From assembly GCA_009777615.1 (NCBI GenBank), contig WRLM01000001.1, positions 62,001 through 126,000 on the forward strand: a stretch of DNA of 64,000 bases, in the 5' to 3' direction. This stretch comes from Candidatus Methanoplasma cognatum. GTDB lineage: Archaea; Thermoplasmatota; Thermoplasmata; Methanomassiliicoccales; Methanomethylophilaceae. A model generated the notes under the pieces. It made no database searches. It saw nothing but the letters and a program-made list of their open reading frames with translations, and was not told the origin of the DNA. A program made the translations under genes and the position numbers. This document shows positions 51,572 through 60,844 of the stretch, piece by piece (within the stretch, counting starts at the first letter, position 1; every line of letters begins with the position of its first letter).

Positions 51572-52761
51572 TGCACCCGTCAGAAGAGATATTTTGTGAG
51601 AAGAGCAGCAGACTGAGAGGAAAGACCATAGTCATCGGGATAACCGGAAGCATAGCCGCGACGGAATGCTTCTCCGTGATACGGGAACTGGTGAGGCACG
51701 GGGCCAAAGTGATCCCGGTGATGACCCCGAGCGGAGCTAAGCTTGCGGCGCCGGATGCGGTAGAGTTCGCCGCTGGAATAAAACCGATCACGGAGCTCAC
51801 CGGACAGACGGAGCACGTCACCCATCTCGGGGACCCTTCCGCCGCCGACCTGTTCATCGTCTATCCCGCGACAGCCAACACAATATCGAAGATGGCGCAC
51901 GGAATAGACGACACAGCAGTGACGTCGATGGCGGTGATCGCGCTCGGAGGGAAGATACCCGTAGCGGTCGCGCCCGCAATGCATGAGCTGATGTACGACA
52001 ACCCCGCGGTGTCGAAGAACCTCGAACTCCTCGCGGAGTGGGGAGTGCATATAATAGGGCCGCACAGGGACGGGGTCAGAGCAAGAGCCGCTTCCAGGGA
52101 TGAGATAGTATCGTGGGCGGTGAAACTCCTGTCGAGGAACGATCTCGCCGGCCGCCGCATACTGGTGATAGGAGGAAGGAGCGAGGAGCCGATAGATTCC
52201 ATGAGAATGATAACCAACAGGTCCACAGGCCAAATGGCTCTGGCACTTGCGCAGCGCGCCTTTGAGAGAGGGGCGGATGTGGAGCTTTGGATGGGAGGTT
52301 GCAACGTAGCGCTGCCGGACTTCCTGAAGGTAAAAAGATTCTCCGCAGTGTCCGATCTAGTAGAGATGGTAGACGGAATAGACCACGATATTACGATAAT
52401 GCCTGCCGCTTTGGCGGATTTCACCCCGGCAATTAAGAGAGAAGGAAAGATACCCAGCGATAAGCCCTTCGATCTGGAGCTGATGCCGGTCCCGAAGGTC
52501 CTTCCCATGATAAGGAAAAAATGCAGGAACGTCATCGGATTCAAGGCGGAAGCGGGGCTCACCCTGGCCGAACTGGAAAAGAAGGCGAGGGCGAGGATGG
52601 AGGAATATGATCTCAGGGCGGTGGTCGCCAACGACGTCGATGACGCGGGCAGGTCAACATCCTCGGTGATCCTGGTCACGAGCAAGCAGTCAAAGAACAT
52701 CACGGGCACGAAGATCGAAGTGTCCGACGAGATACTGAACCACTGTGCGGAAATAGTATGA
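51568..52761 (+). CDS. coaBC: Phosphopantothenoylcysteine decarboxylase/phosphopantothenate-cysteine ligase
   Basis: A 397-residue bifunctional enzyme of coenzyme A synthesis. The N-terminal FMN-dependent decarboxylase (about residues 18-190) has GITGSIAATE, the active-site His in TEHVTHLGDPSAAD, and PAMHELMYDNP in place of the usual PAMN. The CoaB part (about 200-397) has IGGRSEEPIDSMRMITNRST and GFKAEAG. Starts inside the tmk stop (ATGATG) and overlaps the pantoate kinase start: an archaeal CoA gene pair. Confidence 0.95.
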   Translation: MMHPSEEIFCEKSSRLRGKTIVIGITGSIAATECFSVIRELVRHGAKVIPVMTPSGAKLAAPDAVEFAAGIKPITELTGQTEHVTHLGDPSAADLFIVYPATANTISKMAHGIDDTAVTSMAVIALGGKIPVAVAPAMHELMYDNPAVSKNLELLAEWGVHIIGPHRDGVRARAASRDEIVSWAVKLLSRNDLAGRRILVIGGRSEEPIDSMRMITNRSTGQMALALAQRAFERGADVELWMGGCNVALPDFLKVKRFSAVSDLVEMVDGIDHDITIMPAALADFTPAIKREGKIPSDKPFDLELMPVPKVLPMIRKKCRNVIGFKAEAGLTLAELEKKARARMEEYDLRAVVANDVDDAGRSTSSVILVTSKQSKNITGTKIEVSDEILNHCAEIV

Positions 52762-53618
52762 CATCGGCGTTCTGCCCGGCCCACATAACCTGCTTCTTCA
52801 CCCCCGCCGCTTCCGAGAACACCCTGGAGAGAGGATCAAGAGGCGTCGGCGTAAGGCTGAGCTTGGGCACGACCGTCCATGCGGATGAGATAACAGGAAG
52901 AACAAAGGTCCTGATCAACGGAAAGGCCGACGGCGCGAGGATAACCAGGCATGTCCTGGAGCATATGGCGCCGGACCGAAATTTCGAGGTGAACGCCGAG
53001 TGCGGTCTCCCTCTGGGTCAAGGGTTCGGGATGAGCGCATCGGGGGCCGTCGCCGCGGCTCTCTGCTTATCGGATATCACCGGCAAAAGCAGGAAGGAGG
53101 CTTTCGAAGCGGCGCATACGGCGGAGGTCGTCTGCGGAGGGGGGCTAGGGGATGTCGCCGGGCTGATGCACGAAGGGGATGTTCCGATAAGGATTAAGGC
53201 AGGATTGCCGCCCATCGGGAGTGTTATCGATCGGGGGATAGTATTTGAGAGAATGACCCTGGTCGTTCTTGGGCGCAAGCTGAGCACCGCCGGCGTTCTC
53301 GGCGATGATGAAAGACTGAGAGTGATATGTGACGCGGGCGACGCCGCAATGGGTGCATTCCTTACTAACGGGACCAAAGAGAGGCTTTTCGAAATATCCG
53401 GCAGATTCTCAGCCGAAGCCGGCGTAAGAGGCAGGGAGGTGGCCGAAGCGATGAACATACTCGAAGGCAACGGAATAAGGTCATCGATGTGCATGCTCGG
53501 CAACAGTATTTTTACCGATGTCTCCGACAAAGATGTCGAGGAAATTCTGGGAGATGGTAACAGGATGTTCTCAGCATCGTCGACCGGCGAGCCGGCCCGA
53601 ATCATTCGAAAAGCGTGA
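52758..53618 (+). CDS. Pantoate kinase
   Basis: A 286-residue GHMP-superfamily kinase, the archaeal enzyme that phosphorylates pantoate before beta-alanine is joined to it. It begins AFCPAHITCFFTP, has the GHMP ATP loop GLPLGQGFGMSASGAVAAAL near residue 90, and ends with the MCMLGNSIFTD motif. The four-base overlap with coaBC links the two in CoA synthesis. The convergent DUF357 gene overlaps its last 17 bp. Confidence 0.93.
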   Translation: MTSAFCPAHITCFFTPAASENTLERGSRGVGVRLSLGTTVHADEITGRTKVLINGKADGARITRHVLEHMAPDRNFEVNAECGLPLGQGFGMSASGAVAAALCLSDITGKSRKEAFEAAHTAEVVCGGGLGDVAGLMHEGDVPIRIKAGLPPIGSVIDRGIVFERMTLVVLGRKLSTAGVLGDDERLRVICDAGDAAMGAFLTNGTKERLFEISGRFSAEAGVRGREVAEAMNILEGNGIRSSMCMLGNSIFTDVSDKDVEEILGDGNRMFSASSTGEPARIIRKA

Positions 53619-53895
53619 AAAGAACGTCATCTTCCCCGACGTCAAACAATCCTATCCTGGCGCCGCAGTCCAGCCAGCCATGCGCATAGTTGACCGCCGC
53701 GAACGCCGTGACAAGGTCTCCCGATCCCCTGAAATGTTTCGCATCATTGTAATATGAGGTCGCCATCTCAAGGAAATCGTCGGCAAGCCTTTTGCCGAAC
53801 GACCTGTCAGGGGCGGCTATCCTCAGCTTTTCCAGCGCTTTCTTTGTGATCTCAAGATATCTGTCAATCCTTTCTTCTGAAATGGTATCTTTCAT
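53602..53895 (-). CDS. DUF357-family protein
   Basis: A 97-residue all-helical archaeal protein with the DUF357 pattern: DRYLEITKKALEKL, then FLEMATSYYNDAKHF and VTAFAAVNYAHGWLDCGARIG. The family is archaea-specific and of unknown role. The gene converges with pantoate kinase with a 17-bp overlap of coding ends. Confidence 0.88.
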   Translation of the reverse strand: MKDTISEERIDRYLEITKKALEKLRIAAPDRSFGKRLADDFLEMATSYYNDAKHFRGSGDLVTAFAAVNYAHGWLDCGARIGLFDVGEDDVLFTLFE

Positions 53896-54031
53896 CGGTT
53901 ACGCAACAATGCCCGATGATAAAAGTTTGACTATTGCCGCCATACCGCAAGCGGCGGGCGGTTTTCAGAGAATCGCGGATTCTGCGTCCCTTATGCAAAT
54001 TCAATTATAATATCAAAGGAATCAGGGCATT

Positions 54032-54892
54032 ATGATAATAGTCGGCGGGTCGTCATCCAGAGATCTAGCTAAGGAGCTGTCGAACACACTCGGATGCACA
54101 TATGTGCAGGCGGCGACCACAAGGTTCCCGGACGGTGAATGTTACACACGGATCGACATAGGGTCTCTGAGCGACGATGTGGTGATAGTGCAGAACACCT
54201 ATCCCGACTCCAACCTCATCGAGATGTTCCTGCTGCAGGATGCGGTGAAGAAAATGGGCGCGGAAAGAGTGACGCTAGTCATCCCCTATTTCGGATATGC
54301 CAGACAGGACAGGGTGTTCAAGCCCGGAGAGCCGGAAAGCGCCAAGGTGATGATAAATCATCTGGGCTTGATGTGCGACCGCGTTCTTACCGTGGACATC
54401 CACAAGGAATCCGTGCTGGATTACTTCAAATGTCCGCACAAGGACCTCAAAGCGGCGCCCGCGATCGCAGATTACTTCAGAAATAAGAACATCGATCTGG
54501 TACTCTCTCCGGACCTTGGGGCAAAGGACAGAGCAAAGGCCGTCGGCGAAATGATGGGAGTACCGTACGATCATCTTGAGAAAGTGCGCCTTTCGGGATC
54601 GGAGGTGAAGATATCTCCCGCGCAGATGGACTGCATGGGGAAGAACATCCTTATCGTTGACGATATGATATCCACAGGCGGCACCATTGTGGCCGCGAAA
54701 CAGGCTTTGAGGGAGGCCGAGGCCAAGAGCGTATCAGTCGTATGCACGCACGGGCTTTTCGTGAGCAATGCTTTGGAGAGGCTCACCGGCAATGCTTTGG
54801 AAGCGGTCCTCTGCTGCAATACTCTTGAGAACGAAGTATCTCACATATCAGTTGCCGGCATAATATCCAATGCATTGAAAGAGAGCTGGTGA
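54032..54892 (+). CDS. prs: Ribose-phosphate pyrophosphokinase
   Basis: A 286-residue archaeal PRPP synthetase with the canonical motifs: PYFGYARQDRVFKPGE (ATP loop and Arg), TVDIHKESVLDYF, SPDLGAKDRAKAVGE and the PRPP loop IVDDMISTGGTI. It makes PRPP for purines, pyrimidines, His and NAD. Its intact motifs contrast with the prs-like gene at 40147-40953, so the NAD operon does not need that gene merely as the cell's only PRPP source. proS follows 4 bp downstream. Confidence 0.97.
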   Translation: MIIVGGSSSRDLAKELSNTLGCTYVQAATTRFPDGECYTRIDIGSLSDDVVIVQNTYPDSNLIEMFLLQDAVKKMGAERVTLVIPYFGYARQDRVFKPGEPESAKVMINHLGLMCDRVLTVDIHKESVLDYFKCPHKDLKAAPAIADYFRNKNIDLVLSPDLGAKDRAKAVGEMMGVPYDHLEKVRLSGSEVKISPAQMDCMGKNILIVDDMISTGGTIVAAKQALREAEAKSVSVVCTHGLFVSNALERLTGNALEAVLCCNTLENEVSHISVAGIISNALKESW

Positions 54893-54896
54893 TCCG

Positions 54897-56300
54897 TTGG
54901 AGAAAGAGGACAACTTCGGCGACTGGTATCTGGAGATAGTGGAGAAGGCAAACCTCTCCGACAAAAGATACCCGATAAAGGGAATGAACGTCTGGACCCC
55001 CTATGGCTGGAAAGCGATGAGCAACATCGACCGTTTCATCAGGCAGGAGCTTGATGCGACGCATCACGATGAGGTCTGTTTCCCGCTGATGATCCCGGAG
55101 ACCGAGTTCAAAAAAGAGAAGGACCACATCAAAGGGTTTGATTCCGAGGTATACTGGGTGACCCACGCCGGGCTGAACGAGCTTGACGTGAGATTGGTGC
55201 TGCGGCCAACCTCGGAAACAGCGATGTACCCCATGTTCGCCCTTTGGGTGAGGTCGCACCAGGACCTTCCGCTGAAGGTCTACCAGATCGTGAACGTTTT
55301 CCGCTATGAAACGAAGCAGACAAGGGCTTTCATGAGAGTGAGGGAGATACATTTCTTTGAATCACACACCTGCCACGCGTCCGAGGAGGACGCGCAGAGG
55401 CAGATCGAAGAGGATGTCGAGATGCTGTCAAAGATAGCGAAGAGGCTGTGCCTGCCGTACTTCCTTTCCGTCAGGACCGAATGGGACAAATTCCCCGGCG
55501 CGTACTACACCGTAGGAATAGACACAGTCATGCCGAATGGAAAGACGCTGCAGATCGGTTCTATACACCACTACCGCACGAACTTCTCCGAGCCGTATGA
55601 GATAACTTATGAGGATGAGAACAGCGAACACAAACATGTGCACCAGACGACCTACGGCATGAGCGAGAGGCTGCTCGGGGCCCTGATCGGAGCTCACTCT
55701 GATGACAAGGGGATGATAATGCCGCCCGACATAGCGCCTTTCCAGACAGTGATAATACCCATCTTTTCAAAAGACAACAGCACACAGGTGCTGGAGGCCG
55801 CGCGTGCGCTCGCGGAAGATCTCTCAGATCACGGCATAAGGGTAAAGCTTGACGACAGAGACACAAGGCCCGGAAGCAAATATTACGACTGGGAGATCAA
55901 AGGAGTGCCGCTGAGGCTGGAGATAGGCGGAAGAGACATCGAAAAGAACGTAGTCTCGTTTGCCAGAAGGGACACGGGAGAAAAAGGACAGATCGAGCTG
56001 AAGAGCGCGGGAAACGGAGTGAAGCTTCTTCTTAATATGATATCCTCCACGCTCCTGGAGAAAGCAAAGGCGTCTCAGATGTCCAAACTGCAAGAGATCG
56101 ATTCCCTAGACAGCATACCGGAGGGGAGGATCCTGAGGTTCGGATGGTGCGGCTGCGAGGAATGCGGCCACAAGTTCGAAGACACATACGACATGAAGAT
56201 ACTCGGTACCCCATACCCCGCGGAAGAAGGGTACAAAGGAAGCTGCATCATCTGCGGCAAGGATGCCGGACAACCTACGCTGGCCGCCCGTACGATGTGA
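54897..56300 (+). CDS. proS: Prolyl-tRNA synthetase, archaeal/eukaryotic type
   Basis: A 467-residue class II synthetase that charges tRNA-Pro. Motif 2 is in FRYETKQTRAFMRVREIHFFESH, the LRPTSETAMYPMFALW block and the HQTTYGMSERLLGALIG motif-3 region are present, followed by an anticodon-binding domain (about residues 275-380) and a C-terminal zinc-binding domain (GWCGCEECGH, then CIICGK). The TTG start follows GGTGAT by three bases and lies 4 bp after prs. Confidence 0.97.
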   Translation: MEKEDNFGDWYLEIVEKANLSDKRYPIKGMNVWTPYGWKAMSNIDRFIRQELDATHHDEVCFPLMIPETEFKKEKDHIKGFDSEVYWVTHAGLNELDVRLVLRPTSETAMYPMFALWVRSHQDLPLKVYQIVNVFRYETKQTRAFMRVREIHFFESHTCHASEEDAQRQIEEDVEMLSKIAKRLCLPYFLSVRTEWDKFPGAYYTVGIDTVMPNGKTLQIGSIHHYRTNFSEPYEITYEDENSEHKHVHQTTYGMSERLLGALIGAHSDDKGMIMPPDIAPFQTVIIPIFSKDNSTQVLEAARALAEDLSDHGIRVKLDDRDTRPGSKYYDWEIKGVPLRLEIGGRDIEKNVVSFARRDTGEKGQIELKSAGNGVKLLLNMISSTLLEKAKASQMSKLQEIDSLDSIPEGRILRFGWCGCEECGHKFEDTYDMKILGTPYPAEEGYKGSCIICGKDAGQPTLAARTM

Positions 56301-56304
56301 TCAC

Positions 56305-57069
56305 ATGACCTTTCAGGAAGGCGAGACCGTATACCTCGTGGACAGGTCCGGGAAGAGGATCTGGCTGAAAGTATCCTATGAGATGCTGAAGATAGCGTCG
56401 CTCGGGACCGTTGACGGAGTAAGATTCAAGGACCTGGACGACGGGTCGCAGATGAGCATCGTCGGAAAGGACTACTTTGTGTTCAGGCCGGGCGCCGTCG
56501 AACTCATGGAATCTCTGGACAGAGGGGCGCAGATCATCACTCCGAAGGATGCGGCGACGATCATTTTCAATTGCGGAATAAGGTCCGGCGATACGGTGCT
56601 GGAGGTCGGCGCGGGGTCCGGAGGGCTGACAACCGCTCTTTTGAGCGCCGTAGCACCCGCCGGAACGGTCCATACGCTGGAATTCAAAGAGGAGAACGCA
56701 AAGCTTGCGCTTAAGAACGTGAAACGCACAGGGTTGGACAGATATTGGAAGTATACGATAGGCGACGCCAGATGCGCTAAGGTCGATATAACGGCCGATG
56801 TGCTCGTCATGGACATGCCGGACCCCTGGCTTGCTTTGAACAACCTCTGCGGGAACCTCAGGCCGGGAGGGCGCGTATGCTCATATGTTCCGAACATGAA
56901 CCAGGCGGAGACGGCGGTCGCCGCCCTCAGGGAGAAAGGGTTCGCAGAGGTATACGCGCTGGAGAACATACAGCGCGGCCTGGAGGTCCATCCCGGAGGC
57001 GTAAGGCCGTCATTCGAAATGCTGGGACATACGGGATATCTTATCTTCGGAAGGAAGACATCAGGCTGA
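56305..57069 (+). CDS. trmI: tRNA (adenine(57/58)-N1)-methyltransferase
   Basis: A 254-residue TrmI-type methyltransferase that makes m1A in the T-loop (positions 57 and 58 in archaea). An N-terminal beta domain precedes the SAM fold: VLEVGAGSGGLTTALL, HTLEFKEENAKLA and the substrate motif DMPDPWLAL are clear. The ATG at 56305 lies 4 bp after proS; upstream in-frame codons belong to proS. Its TGA abuts the purL stop in a TGATCA palindrome. Confidence 0.93.
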   Translation: MTFQEGETVYLVDRSGKRIWLKVSYEMLKIASLGTVDGVRFKDLDDGSQMSIVGKDYFVFRPGAVELMESLDRGAQIITPKDAATIIFNCGIRSGDTVLEVGAGSGGLTTALLSAVAPAGTVHTLEFKEENAKLALKNVKRTGLDRYWKYTIGDARCAKVDITADVLVMDMPDPWLALNNLCGNLRPGGRVCSYVPNMNQAETAVAALREKGFAEVYALENIQRGLEVHPGGVRPSFEMLGHTGYLIFGRKTSG

Positions 57070-59373
57070 TCAGCCGTTCATTATCTTTCCCAGCGGCTCC
57101 TTCCATACGGCTCTCATATCACTGACGGACAGATTGACCGATGCCTCTTTGATCTTCAGACGCGCGCCGCCGGTCGTTCCGACGCGGACAGCCTTCCTGC
57201 CGAAGATCTTTTTGAACGCGGCCTCATCATCCTTAGCGATCTCGACGATCCATCTTGTGTTGCTCTCAGAGTACAACTTAACCATCTCAGTGCCTTTGAC
57301 CTTCGAAAGGTCTATGTCAGCGCCTACGCCGCCGGCGATGCACATCTCGGCCATGGCGACAGCGAACCCTCCGTCAGAACAGTCGTGACAACTTTTTACC
57401 AATCCTTTGTCCATAGCTGTTAGCATCCTGCTCATAAGCCTCTTGAGGTTGGCAGGGTCTACGCCGGGGGCATCGCCGCCCGCGCCTCCGAACTTGCGGA
57501 AAAGCAGCGAGCCGCCCATCTCATCTTTGGTCTCGCCGACCAGGAACAACAGATTGTTCTTCCCCTTAAGGTCCGCAGTGACGGCCTTCCTGCTGTCCTT
57601 GATCAATCCCGTGCCGATGACCATCGGGGTCGGCAGTATGCAGACGCCGTTGGATGATTCGTTGTAAAGGCTTACGTTGCCTGATGGTATCGGGATCCCC
57701 AAATGACGCGCGACCTCTCCCAGTCCCCTTACGGATTCTCTGAGCTCTCCCATGCGGTCCGGTCTCTCGGGGTTACCGAAATTCAGACAGTCAGTGAATG
57801 CATGGGGTCTCGCTCCGGTTGCCACTAAGTTGCGGCATGCCTCATCGATGCACCCCATACCTCCGCGGTACGGATCGGCAGAGACGATCCATGGGTTGCA
57901 GCCCACGGCCACGGCAAGGCCTTTGTTAGAGTCCTTTACCGGTGTGATTATGCTTGCGTCGCCCGGCCCGTCCCCCGCATCGGGCCCCGACGCGGTCCTT
58001 TTACCCTTCATCCGGAATTGTTTGATCGCCCATTCCCTCGAAGCGATGTTCAGGTCGGACAGCAAAGCGGTCATGACCTCATTGTTGGACGGCAGCTTTG
58101 GCACTTTTTCTTCCGCTTTCGTGGACACCTTTGGTTCTGTATAGGGCCTGTTGTAGACAGGGCCGCCGGTAAGGAACTCCAGGTCCATGTCGAATATCAA
58201 CTCGCCCTCCCAGAAGATCCTTGTGCGCTGTGTGTCCGTGCTCTTTCCGACAACCGTCGCCGGAACGTTGCGTTTCTTGAATATTTTAAGGATCCTCTCC
58301 ACGTCGTTTTCCTTCGCGGCGAGCATCATCCTCTCCTGTGTTTCCGATACCCAGGCTTCCCACGGGGCCATGCCCTTCTCCCTAAGCGGGACCTTTTCAA
58401 GGTCCACGTCGGCGCCGCACTTTCCTCCCAGCGCCATCTCGCCGACCACGCAGCTCAGTCCGCCGCCGCCGAGGTCCTTCATCCCCGTTATGAGGCCGGC
58501 CCTGTTCGCTTCAAGGCAGGCGGCCAGTACGAAACGTTTCGGTATCGGGCTCACGCCGTGTTTGGCGCCTTTGTTCTCCGCCGCCGCCGAAAAATCGGCG
58601 GATGCGAAGTTCACTCCGTGTATGCCGTCCCGTCCGGTCGGTTCGCCGCATAATATGAATGTCTCTCCGGGGCCGCCGACGAAGTTGTTCCTGAGCTCTT
58701 TGTTCTTTACGATGCCCAGCGCGCCGACGTTTATCAGGCAGTTCCCGGTGTATCTTTCGTCAAAGAAGAATGCGCCGGAGACCGTAGGCACCTTCAGCGT
58801 ATTGCAGTAGTCCTTTCCTCCGCTGACAGCCCTTTCGAGCAGCTCGCGGGGATGTATGGTTCCCTTTGGTAATTTTTTCTCGGTATCGATCTCGCCTATG
58901 CAGAACGGATCGATGATGCCCACAGGTTCCGCGCCCATGCACACGACGTCTCTCAATATTCCTCCGACGCCGGTCGCGGCGCCTCCGTACGGCTCTACGG
59001 CCGAAGGGTGGTTGTGGCTCTCTATTCTCAGCGCGTATCCGTGTCTCCCGTCGAATCTCATTATCCCGGCGTCGCCGCGTGACATTACGTCGGGATGGTC
59101 GATGCCGAAGACGAATTCCTTCAGGACAGCCTTGGAACTTTTGTAGCAGCAGTGCTCGCTCCAGGCCTGTCCCAGAGACTGCAGTTCTATGTCGGTGGCG
59201 TCTCTTCCTTCCTTGACGAAGTGTTCTCTGACGGTCTTCATTTCGTCAAGCGAAAGGCCCAGGCCCAGGTCCTTCGAGATCTTCTCGAGGTCGCTGTCCG
59301 CGGCGTCCCTTATTTTTATATCATACAATTGGAAAGGAGCTTTGCGTTTTACTGTAAGTTTTATAGAAGCCAT
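57070..59373 (-). CDS. purL: Phosphoribosylformylglycinamidine synthase subunit PurL
   Basis: A 767-residue PurL of the small, archaeal/Gram-positive type that needs separate PurS and PurQ. The core includes LGQAWSEHCCYKSSK, the ATP site in RIESHNHPSAVEPYGGAATGVGG (split motif), DLGGGGLSCVVGEMALGG, and HDCSDGGFAVAMAEM. GGTGAT lies before the ATG at 59373; the frame is open 28 codons further up, but those have no homology. Acts at the fourth step of purine synthesis; purD is at 26762-28081. Confidence 0.95.
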   Translation of the reverse strand: MASIKLTVKRKAPFQLYDIKIRDAADSDLEKISKDLGLGLSLDEMKTVREHFVKEGRDATDIELQSLGQAWSEHCCYKSSKAVLKEFVFGIDHPDVMSRGDAGIMRFDGRHGYALRIESHNHPSAVEPYGGAATGVGGILRDVVCMGAEPVGIIDPFCIGEIDTEKKLPKGTIHPRELLERAVSGGKDYCNTLKVPTVSGAFFFDERYTGNCLINVGALGIVKNKELRNNFVGGPGETFILCGEPTGRDGIHGVNFASADFSAAAENKGAKHGVSPIPKRFVLAACLEANRAGLITGMKDLGGGGLSCVVGEMALGGKCGADVDLEKVPLREKGMAPWEAWVSETQERMMLAAKENDVERILKIFKKRNVPATVVGKSTDTQRTRIFWEGELIFDMDLEFLTGGPVYNRPYTEPKVSTKAEEKVPKLPSNNEVMTALLSDLNIASREWAIKQFRMKGKRTASGPDAGDGPGDASIITPVKDSNKGLAVAVGCNPWIVSADPYRGGMGCIDEACRNLVATGARPHAFTDCLNFGNPERPDRMGELRESVRGLGEVARHLGIPIPSGNVSLYNESSNGVCILPTPMVIGTGLIKDSRKAVTADLKGKNNLLFLVGETKDEMGGSLLFRKFGGAGGDAPGVDPANLKRLMSRMLTAMDKGLVKSCHDCSDGGFAVAMAEMCIAGGVGADIDLSKVKGTEMVKLYSESNTRWIVEIAKDDEAAFKKIFGRKAVRVGTTGGARLKIKEASVNLSVSDMRAVWKEPLGKIMNG

Positions 59374-59506
59374 AACATCACCATGCCGCTGTGAGCGCAC
59401 CTTGACGGCCGTATCCCAAAAGTTCCGGAAGCCGTCCGAATGTACAACGTCACACACCCGTTCGGAGCGATGTATTTAACGCTTTAATATGTTTTGTTCA
59501 CAGATC

Positions 59507-59647
59507 ATGGCAAACACCGAGCGTGCTACAGCTACTGATAATCCTTCCGGTGACAGGACGGCGGTTACAGAACCGCAGGTATCCACTAGCCGGTGTAAGG
59601 ACCATCCGATGGGGAAGGAGGCGGCATATCGCATCTGTGTTTGGTGA
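59507..59647 (+). CDS. Possible 46-residue leaderless small protein
   Basis: An ATG at 59507, 26 bp after a TATA-like CTTTAATATG, opens a 46-codon frame rich in Thr/Ala with a C..H..C end (STSRCKDHPMGKEAAYRICVW). Its TGA abuts the ribK stop in a TGATCA joint, the same geometry as trmI/purL. Promoter spacing and neat packing support a gene; there is no recognisable family. Confidence 0.45.
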   Translation: MANTERATATDNPSGDRTAVTEPQVSTSRCKDHPMGKEAAYRICVW

Positions 59648-60304
59648 TCATACCTTTATCTTGATCTCAACATGGTCGCCGTTCCCGATGCTGAGCGTTC
59701 TTCTCAGATGGTACTGGCAGACAACCTCTATCACATTATCGTAATGCGACCTTTCGGGCATAACTACCGCGCACTCGATGCTTCTTATCCTCGCTTTGTG
59801 CGCGGTCACTTTTCCGAATGATCTTCCTTCGCTTGAGAAGCCGTATATGGTCTCCCCGGGTGCACTTCGGATAATGTCCAATTTACCGACATCCTCTCTG
59901 TCGATCACTATGTTGAGTGTACCTTCGTACGGTTTGAATCCCAGTTTCTCTTCGAACTGGGCCATATAACCGATCTGGCATATGTAATAACCGCCTTCCC
60001 CCATACCGTCGGTGATTACTCCGCGCAGGTTGATCTGATCATCCACCTCGAATACCCTTCGGTATTCGCTGTATTCCTGTTTGATCTCGTCTATCCCCTT
60101 GGGAGTAAGCTTTATGCGCTGTTTTCTCGCGCCCATATCCCTTATGATCAGTTTCTCGTCCAAAAGTTCCAAGATTCTTTTCGATGCGGATTGCTGACTC
60201 ATCTCCAAGGCATCGCCCAGTTCTCTTGAAGAGAGGACGACATAGTCCTCTATCCCGCCGAGCAGAGCGATCTTCCTTAAAGCGAACGTGTATTTTGAGT
60301 CCAC
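59648..60304 (-). CDS. ribK: CTP-dependent riboflavin kinase with HTH domain
   Basis: A 218-residue archaeal riboflavin kinase. The N-terminal winged helix (about residues 20-80; LSSRELGDALEMSQQSASKR) precedes the RibK barrel, with LRGVITDGMGEGGYYI, KLGFKPYEGTLNI and a HYDNVIEVVCQYHLR block. It makes FMN from riboflavin using CTP; the fused HTH suggests it also controls flavin genes. TATA-like sequences lie upstream in the AT-rich 60340-60410 region. Confidence 0.93.
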   Translation of the reverse strand: MDSKYTFALRKIALLGGIEDYVVLSSRELGDALEMSQQSASKRILELLDEKLIIRDMGARKQRIKLTPKGIDEIKQEYSEYRRVFEVDDQINLRGVITDGMGEGGYYICQIGYMAQFEEKLGFKPYEGTLNIVIDREDVGKLDIIRSAPGETIYGFSSEGRSFGKVTAHKARIRSIECAVVMPERSHYDNVIEVVCQYHLRRTLSIGNGDHVEIKIKV

Positions 60305-60444
60305 AGTTATGTATGTAAGGCATAGAATTTAAACGTACCCGATGAAAAAAAAGAGAGTGGCACTATATAAGCAATTTATAAACCACAAATAACCTAGTTA
60401 TATAGGCCGTATTTAAAAGTGGTAATGCCCATGCGGGCACATTT

Positions 60445-60810
60445 TCAAATCCTTATTCTGTCCGCCCAGTTCTTAGACGCCGGTACGGCCAGGTTGGCAA
60501 CGATCAGCACGCCTATCACAACGAGTATCACGCCGACATAAAGGTCTATCGCTCCAAGTATGACCGAGCTGCCCGCCGCGCCTATCGTCAGGAAGGTCAT
60601 CAGCAGCAGTACGTTCCAGGACCACTGCCCGCCTTTGGCGAACCCTCCCGCAAGAGCGAAGAACATGACGGCCGTGAGCATGCATGCGCCCATTTTCATA
60701 AGGGCACTTTCCTCCGCCTCAAAGAAAACGGCCATGCAAACGACGGCGACAACCCCGCCGAGCAATCCCAGCGCACCGCCGATCTTTACATTTTTAGGTA
60801 CAGTTTCCAT
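60445..60810 (-). CDS. Small membrane protein, about four helices
   Basis: A 121-residue hydrophobic protein with four predicted membrane helices (GGALGLLGGVVAVVCMAVFF; ACMLTAVMFFALAGGFA; WSWNVLLLMTFLTIG; LYVGVILVVIGVLIVANLAV) and a basic end KNWADRIRI. No family recognised. It lies 34 bp after a second membrane-protein gene on the same strand, so they may be co-transcribed. Confidence 0.65.
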   Translation of the reverse strand: METVPKNVKIGGALGLLGGVVAVVCMAVFFEAEESALMKMGACMLTAVMFFALAGGFAKGGQWSWNVLLLMTFLTIGAAGSSVILGAIDLYVGVILVVIGVLIVANLAVPASKNWADRIRI

Positions 60811-60844
60811 TTTTACACCTGCCTTCTTAATATTGTAATCTCTA

